Below, piece after piece: positions 59,801 through 64,000 of a stretch of 64,000 nt of DNA (the first letter of the stretch is position 1; every line of letters begins with the position of its first letter). Made by a program: the position numbers and the translations under genes. This DNA comes from Huiozyma naganishii CBS 8797 (taxonomy: Eukaryota > Ascomycota > Saccharomycetes > Saccharomycetales > Saccharomycetaceae): assembly GCF_000348985.1 (NCBI RefSeq), contig NC_035928.1, forward strand, positions 62,001-126,000, read 5' to 3'. The notes below the pieces were generated by a model, which searched no databases, was not told the DNA's origin, and saw only the letters and a list, made by a program, of their open reading frames with translations.

Positions 59801-62800
59801 GAAGTCTCTGGAGTCTTCTACCTCTCCCCTCCCAAATATCTTTTTCCTAATACGTTGTATCAATGACGCATGGGTGTATTCTTGGATTTTCTGAGGGTAA
59901 ACATACTTCAAATAATGCTTAATCTGCAAAGGACGTTTTTCACTCTCTTCTATCTCCATACTTCCCGATATTAACGCAATGAAAATGTTCAACATAACCG
60001 AATTGGAAAGAATAAACCAAATAATAAGCAAAACCGAACAGAAAAATGCTGACGATACGTTGGGAGAGTATTGCTGCAAGGTGTAAAGTATGCTTGTCCA
60101 ATTTTCTGTAGAACCGATGATGAAAAGAGAAAGGAATGAATTTGGTAACGAATACATCGCAAACGCTTCATCAGACATCTCATTAGGATCTACTACACCT
60201 TCAAAAAAGAGCGAAAGGATAATAGCGACCAAAAATGTGAAAAAAAAGTAGAAGGAGGTAAGATTCCAAATCATCATACCATTTTTTAAAACTACTTGCC
60301 AAAGTTGTCTGGCTAGCGATATGGAAAGAACGACGCGATAGAATCTGAAAATCTGAAACAAAGACAACCAATAATACGAATGACCCAGCTTCCCTTTTAC
60401 CGCCAAAGAACTGACAATGAGAGTAATAAAAGAGATGACCAGGTCAATAATGTAATTTGCTTTCAATAAAAACCTCCAAGGGTTTGGGATGTATAGCACC
60501 ATTCTCAGTAGAGTTTCCAAGAAAAGTACAATAGATATCCCCCTGTCCGTCATGTAGAGCCTATAAATATCATGTTCGCTGCTTTGGTCACTTAAACAGG
60601 CACGCATTACCAGGTCAGTTATTATCAGGACAACAAAAATCCACTCAAAATTCTCGTACCAGAATATACCTTTCGATGCCCATACGGGAAAGTCCGTAGA
60701 AGATGCCTTGACTTTGAAATACTTCCAATATCCTCTAGCTAAGCGAACAACCCATGTTTCATCATCACGTCTCTCTAACTTCTTCTTCTTATATTTTTCG
60801 TGCGCCAAGTCATATGAGGAAACCAGAACTGCGATGAGTAAATTCATCATCCATATAGTCAACACAAAGATACAGAAGATAAAGAACAGACATGCTGCCA
60901 TTTCATCTGAGTCCATCGTGTAATACATCAAGTCAGTAAAAGTGTTAGCACTCATAATCACGAACACCAATTCCATGGAGTTGACGATATTGTCGAAACT
61001 AACTCTTCCATTATATGGGTTAGAATTGGATATGCATTTGGAATATGGAGGACACAGAAATCCTTTGGAGACTGGTCCATTCGAACCGTCCTCAAATACG
61101 TAGTTCATTCGTTGCTTAGTTTCCGGTTCCAAGTGGCCTCCACAAAATTGCATGTTGTATTGGTACCGATCTGCAGGGTCGCTTGGATTGACCCAAACAC
61201 AATGTCGTCTCAATGAACCTTGAAATATTTGCACTCCAAGAATGCCGAAGAATACCCAAAAATACACCATCATGGACCCAACATTAATCAGTTGTGGGAT
61301 ACCGTACTTTAGGGCTCTTAGAATAGATGATATACCGGTATCCGTGTTGACCAATCTTAATATTCGCAGGACAGCCAGAGGTTTGAAGATTCGTATCCCA
61401 ACCCTCTTATCATAGTTTTTAATAGATACAAACATGCCTATCCAAAAGCAACTTGTGGATACCAGGTCAATTCTGTTCCATGATGAACGTGCAAACGCTC
61501 GGGGTATTTGAAACCTATCCTTTTTATCCCCAGGGGTTTTCTGATCAGCAACTCTATTCCTCATTGTTTCCTGCAAGTGTTTCCTTTCTACGGCAGTGTG
61601 TATTTTAAAGGGCAGGATGGAATCGATTAATGTTGCGCCATATTTTCTAGTGAGTGACTCGTAAAGTTTAACAATGCCGAATCTTTCAAGCAAAGATCTG
61701 TATTCCTTCCCGTATGCAGCAAACATATCTGAATCATCCCAAAACCCAAATGCAACTATTTTTGTCACATCGTTTATAGTGAAAAGTATGAAGAGAATGA
61801 AGTTGATATAATCGGACCAGTTGTTAAATCTGTACAAAAAATCAACATTTTTAGGGTTATAGGTCCTGTATGCCAAAAGTACCGTGAAGAATGTAAGTAA
61901 AAAAAGGTATAGTGTTTTGAACCAACTACGTTCGTGGAGTTCCGCTAGAACAAGCCTTATTCTGTTGTCTGGGGGGATTACCCCCAACGAATTACCGTAA
62001 AGTTTCAAGGGCTCCCTGGCTTTTTTAACTGGCTCATCAAAGTCAGGTAATGCGATTGACAAAGTGGATTCCATTACATCATCATTCTTTGTGTGTAAAT
62101 CATCATCATCGAATACAGATTTCAAATTATTATTGATTGAGGACATACCTTCCCATTGCTCATTCCATTCTGAGTTTGTTTCCAGCACATTATTTTCCGG
62201 TTGGGCCTTGATTGGATTCCTGAAAAATGTGTCTTTATTCGATGCTATACCCGGTGTGGTGGGATACAGAAAGTACCTGTCCTCCTGTTCAGTAAAAAAG
62301 CGTCCAGTCTCCGTTTCTTGATCCTCCTCTTCATCGTCTTGTTTATTCAGAGATGGTAACCATTTAAGTCCCTTTTCATCGGTTACATTCCGGAACTCGT
62401 TTTGAATATCTTGGAACTCGTCCATATCGTCAGCTGCGATAAGAGATAAAACTTTTGCCGACCTTGGCGCTCTATCAGTGCTCCCGATGCTTACAGATCT
62501 TGATCTTGACCTGGATTTGGAATCTTTACTAGTGGAGGCACTTGGTTTTCTCAACGATCTACCCCTTTTCCGGTTAGGTGATGCCGTTGACAATCCAGAG
62601 GCGTCTCCAAATATATTTTGGCTCACTGCAGACTTCCCGGTCTTCAAGTTATCATCATCATTCGACCTGGAACTGTTAAAGGAAGTGGTTCTTAGTGATA
62701 ATTTCGGCCTTCGTTTCGAGGCTTTACCTACTATATGCGTTTTAAAGAGCCTTGCCATGGGAGACTCAAGCTTATCAGACTTATTACTATCGTCCTCTAA

Positions 62801-62980
62801 ATCAGTTTCGCCTTGTGGAGGAGATATATGCAAAGCTGGCGGAATCACAATTGGCGGGGGTCGCCTTTCCGTACTCTTCAATCTAATATTTTCTCGCGGA
62901 CCTCCTGTTGCAGGAGGTGGTGGCGGGGGGCGCCTTCCAGGCTCGAACGGACCAGTCAAGATCCGTTGGTGGTTCTCCAT
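56825..62980 (-). CDS. CCH1: Cch1, voltage-gated-type calcium channel pore subunit
   Basis: A 2051-residue channel (S. cerevisiae Cch1 is about 2039) with four six-helix repeats. Pore loops carry the expected Cch1 pattern: repeat I NTFTDLMYY (Asn), repeat II GSTENWTSILY (Glu), repeat III SLEGWVDLL (Glu), repeat IV FGEGWNYIMDD (Glu). S4-like segments have spaced arginines (for example LAVLRILRLVN and LSALRALRCLT), fewer than in animal channels. The disordered N-terminus (about 330 residues) is rich in Pro, Ser and Arg, with PPPPPPATGG near its start. With Mid1 it makes the high-affinity plasma-membrane Ca2+ entry channel. It is divergent from GPI1 as in YGR217W/YGR216C. The gene is AT-rich. 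Confidence 0.97.
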   Translation of the reverse strand: MENHQRILTGPFEPGRRPPPPPPATGGPRENIRLKSTERRPPPIVIPPALHISPPQGETDLEDDSNKSDKLESPMARLFKTHIVGKASKRRPKLSLRTTSFNSSRSNDDDNLKTGKSAVSQNIFGDASGLSTASPNRKRGRSLRKPSASTSKDSKSRSRSRSVSIGSTDRAPRSAKVLSLIAADDMDEFQDIQNEFRNVTDEKGLKWLPSLNKQDDEEEDQETETGRFFTEQEDRYFLYPTTPGIASNKDTFFRNPIKAQPENNVLETNSEWNEQWEGMSSINNNLKSVFDDDDLHTKNDDVMESTLSIALPDFDEPVKKAREPLKLYGNSLGVIPPDNRIRLVLAELHERSWFKTLYLFLLTFFTVLLAYRTYNPKNVDFLYRFNNWSDYINFILFILFTINDVTKIVAFGFWDDSDMFAAYGKEYRSLLERFGIVKLYESLTRKYGATLIDSILPFKIHTAVERKHLQETMRNRVADQKTPGDKKDRFQIPRAFARSSWNRIDLVSTSCFWIGMFVSIKNYDKRVGIRIFKPLAVLRILRLVNTDTGISSILRALKYGIPQLINVGSMMVYFWVFFGILGVQIFQGSLRRHCVWVNPSDPADRYQYNMQFCGGHLEPETKQRMNYVFEDGSNGPVSKGFLCPPYSKCISNSNPYNGRVSFDNIVNSMELVFVIMSANTFTDLMYYTMDSDEMAACLFFIFCIFVLTIWMMNLLIAVLVSSYDLAHEKYKKKKLERRDDETWVVRLARGYWKYFKVKASSTDFPVWASKGIFWYENFEWIFVVLIITDLVMRACLSDQSSEHDIYRLYMTDRGISIVLFLETLLRMVLYIPNPWRFLLKANYIIDLVISFITLIVSSLAVKGKLGHSYYWLSLFQIFRFYRVVLSISLARQLWQVVLKNGMMIWNLTSFYFFFTFLVAIILSLFFEGVVDPNEMSDEAFAMYSLPNSFLSLFIIGSTENWTSILYTLQQYSPNVSSAFFCSVLLIIWFILSNSVMLNIFIALISGSMEIEESEKRPLQIKHYLKYVYPQKIQEYTHASLIQRIRKKIFGRGEVEDSRDFKQFLIRGTAIMNIAHNMDDLAKEINENSSEKESKQKVVLHWINKVFKFPVLLKRLRFFKNNPFYRKPEVVFTEMNGIDGKTYILQLNEFEDEKLEYLKSHPSFNYSYYIFPPRHRFRRFCQRLVPPSFGKRTDGVRFFEDDTDMYTKRRYFSKIERDLFVFTYAIVTVLLVIVSCFVTPLYRKKNHIRKHDWPLYIDCAFIVLFSLEFIVKTVADGWVYSPNAYTKNPWNLVDFSVLMYMWIYLIAYLKNDGNLSRIFKGLSALRALRCLTISNTARQTFTMVLFKGMKKITEAGVISFTLLFPFTIWGLGLFRGRLGTCNDGSLDRAHCFDEYTNQVFKWDVMMPRTYSQPNLYFDSFPSSLRSLFEIISLEGWVDLLTNLMNSTGVGTATSTLGDPKNAIFMIFFNFLSMVFILNLFVSFIVSNYAKTTGSAYYTAEEKAWLESLKLLSQTKPLAQPNLFELSKSRLFFYHLAVEKKNFYYATFLQIVLYMHIVVLLSISYSHSTALVTFSEVFFMVSTSIFLLQELFQMYGEGIYLYSSHLWNTLRFLILTVSFILTITGFHVHPNHVWFHNLKDFFHLIMFLYVIPQSDMLTELLQTATASLPPILSLTYTWAILFLVYAMALNQIFGLTRLGSNTTDNLNFRTIVKSLIVLFRCSFGEGWNYIMDDLTVAEPFCTTDPTTGYSDCGSRIYAYLLLMSWNVLSMYIFMNMFISLVIGNFSYVYRSGGSHSPVNRTEIKKYVEAWVKYDPDGTGELEFSLLPKLMHSFDGTFSFKVWEGSLTISNLVKHYMTVNPDDPYDVKVDLKGLNLKLNTINKAKILHRRLQYRRFVQETRYTNSYEGAIKFSRLLCLVPLYTTYNPRECLGIDQYVRHLYNMNKVDKYLDNQRNVDVLDMVVTRWKYHLKKKYFHLKIKDGDFMGDDDFANSTLDRRDSTDNLPIETPRMDFGVDNFMWSPDMSRVDQESPDLIQQLSWVDDKKDKEDSKENT

Positions 62981-63277
62981 CGCGAAACGAGCACGGATCT
63001 ATAAAGAAATTTCACGACTAGATGCAGTTATCTTCTTGATAAACCACAAGAAAAGGGAAAGATAAGAGAGGGGTTGGTACTGGTACCTTGGACGTTTCCA
63101 GCTCTACTTGTTTAGCGAACCTTCGCGTATGTATCGGGATGATTTATTTTTGAACAAGAAAAAGACTGTAAAAAGTCATCGTCTGGAAAATATTGGAATA
63201 AGAGAGAGGCCCAAGTGAGTTTAATTATAGATTGATGTTGCTGAGGACTTGTTAAATCTGAGCGGCAGTTCCCAGCA

Positions 63278-64000
63278 ATGGTCAGCTATGTATATTGGCC
63301 TGAACACCTGTACTCGAGGCCTGATGAGGACGGCGCAATTGCAATCGGGATCTCATTGGAGGGCTCGGATATAATGGTGCTTGACACTGTGCCTCGAAAC
63401 GGGGCGCAGACTGCGCTGGAACATCCATATTGTGAAGCTGCAGTGAGTGAAGCTGGGGGCACAGAGTGGCAGTTTGGTGAAAAGGACGTTGCTATTACTC
63501 GATTTGATGCTCCACGACTCGACTTAATGCAGTTTTTTGCTCTAGAGCCCATATCGCTAACGTTGCCCGAAAAGCAAAACCATACATCCGATGTTGGAAA
63601 CATGCGGAAGCTTTATGAATATAGTCGCTACTTCCACACGGACTCCAAATTGAGACAGTCAGTTAGCTTGATCAATCTGTATTACTCACACCTCTCTGCA
63701 TTCCATACTAAATACCCACAGCTTACAACGGCTGAGCAACAATATCGCCCTTGGCGATCCATATTTGCGTGGTACAAACAAACAACGTTCAATAGATTAA
63801 TATGTTGGACATTCCTACATATTATAGTCATGCTCTGTACTGTCGCATATTCAGTCTCTGCGGTACTGAATTGGCGGTACCTCCCCCTAGCGAACGTTTC
63901 CGCTACTGCAAGACAGATCGATTTGCGCTGCAGACAACTGTGCTATTTCCCAGTGCAATACCTAATGATTAATAAGAATAAGCTAGTGAGGAAAAAAATG
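63278..64000 (+). CDS. GPI1: Gpi1, GPI-GlcNAc transferase subunit (3' partial)
   Basis: A frame of 241 codons from ATG 63278, open to the right edge of the window. It contains a hydrophobic segment (FLHIIVMLCTVAYSVSAVL) followed by the family phrase RQIDLRCRQLCYFPVQYL. Gpi1 stabilises the ER enzyme that transfers GlcNAc to phosphatidylinositol, the first step of GPI-anchor synthesis; the S. cerevisiae protein is about 609 residues. The divergent arrangement with CCH1, 297 bp apart, matches YGR216C-YGR217W. The N-terminal 150 residues are less conserved. The remaining membrane segments lie beyond the window. Confidence 0.88.
   Translation, partial: MVSYVYWPEHLYSRPDEDGAIAIGISLEGSDIMVLDTVPRNGAQTALEHPYCEAAVSEAGGTEWQFGEKDVAITRFDAPRLDLMQFFALEPISLTLPEKQNHTSDVGNMRKLYEYSRYFHTDSKLRQSVSLINLYYSHLSAFHTKYPQLTTAEQQYRPWRSIFAWYKQTTFNRLICWTFLHIIVMLCTVAYSVSAVLNWRYLPLANVSATARQIDLRCRQLCYFPVQYLMINKNKLVRKKM

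Overview
The window is nuclear DNA of a budding yeast (Saccharomycetaceae, very probably a post-whole-genome-duplication lineage). Genes are almost all intronless. They match Saccharomyces cerevisiae proteins in length and motifs, and their order can be read directly against S. cerevisiae chromosomes. Many genes are GC-rich at third codon positions, while others (PRP39, URB2, CCH1) are AT-rich. That mixture and the gene order suggest a Kazachstania-type species, with GC-rich K. naganishii as one candidate, but the sequence alone cannot prove the species.

Layout. (1) 1-4841: GSF2 (5' end cut by the window), PRM6, PRP39 = the YML048W-YML047C-YML046W block. (2) 4946-37026: TCA17, FRD1, GLY1, IES6, YEL043W, GDA1, YEF1/UTR1, UTR2, CYC7, UTR4, RAD23, HYP2, MCM3, SPF1, an extra PLP aminotransferase, BUD16 = the left arm of S. 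cerevisiae chromosome V (YEL048C to YEL029C) in conserved order. ANP1, MTC7 and ECM10 are absent from their expected places. (3) 38097-38205: intron-containing tRNA-Pro(UGG). (4) 39360-51767: an inverted segment YEL023C (DUF2235), RIP1, a YEL025C/YJR039W-position gene, URB2, NUP85, VMA3. It interleaves genes that in S. cerevisiae lie on chromosomes V and X, the pattern expected from differential loss after genome duplication. (5) 52288-52359: initiator tRNA-Met, then a 4.4-kb gene-poor stretch with two solo LTRs in opposite orientation and a broken secreted-protein gene. (6) 56825-64000: CCH1 and the start of GPI1 (the YGR217W/YGR216C pair).

Mobile DNA is the most unusual content. A roughly 3.2-kb hAT-family DNA transposon sits between GLY1 and IES6 (about 9640-12815). 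It has candidate terminal inverted repeats, a degenerate 8-bp target duplication, and a transposase gene broken by two frameshifts and one amber stop. A shorter, internally deleted relative lies between RAD23 and HYP2 (about 25331-26440), where ANP1 would be expected. Both keep a strongly similar block next to the transposase stop codon.

Functionally this is a housekeeping region: splicing (PRP39), vesicle tethering (TCA17), redox and NADP supply (FRD1, YEF1), respiration (CYC7, RIP1), cell wall and glycosylation (UTR2, GDA1, GPI1), chromatin/DNA replication/repair (IES6, MCM3, RAD23), translation (HYP2), ER and vacuolar ion transport (SPF1, VMA3), plasma-membrane ion transport (PRM6, CCH1), vitamin B6 metabolism (BUD16 plus a PLP enzyme), ribosome biogenesis (URB2) and nuclear pore (NUP85).
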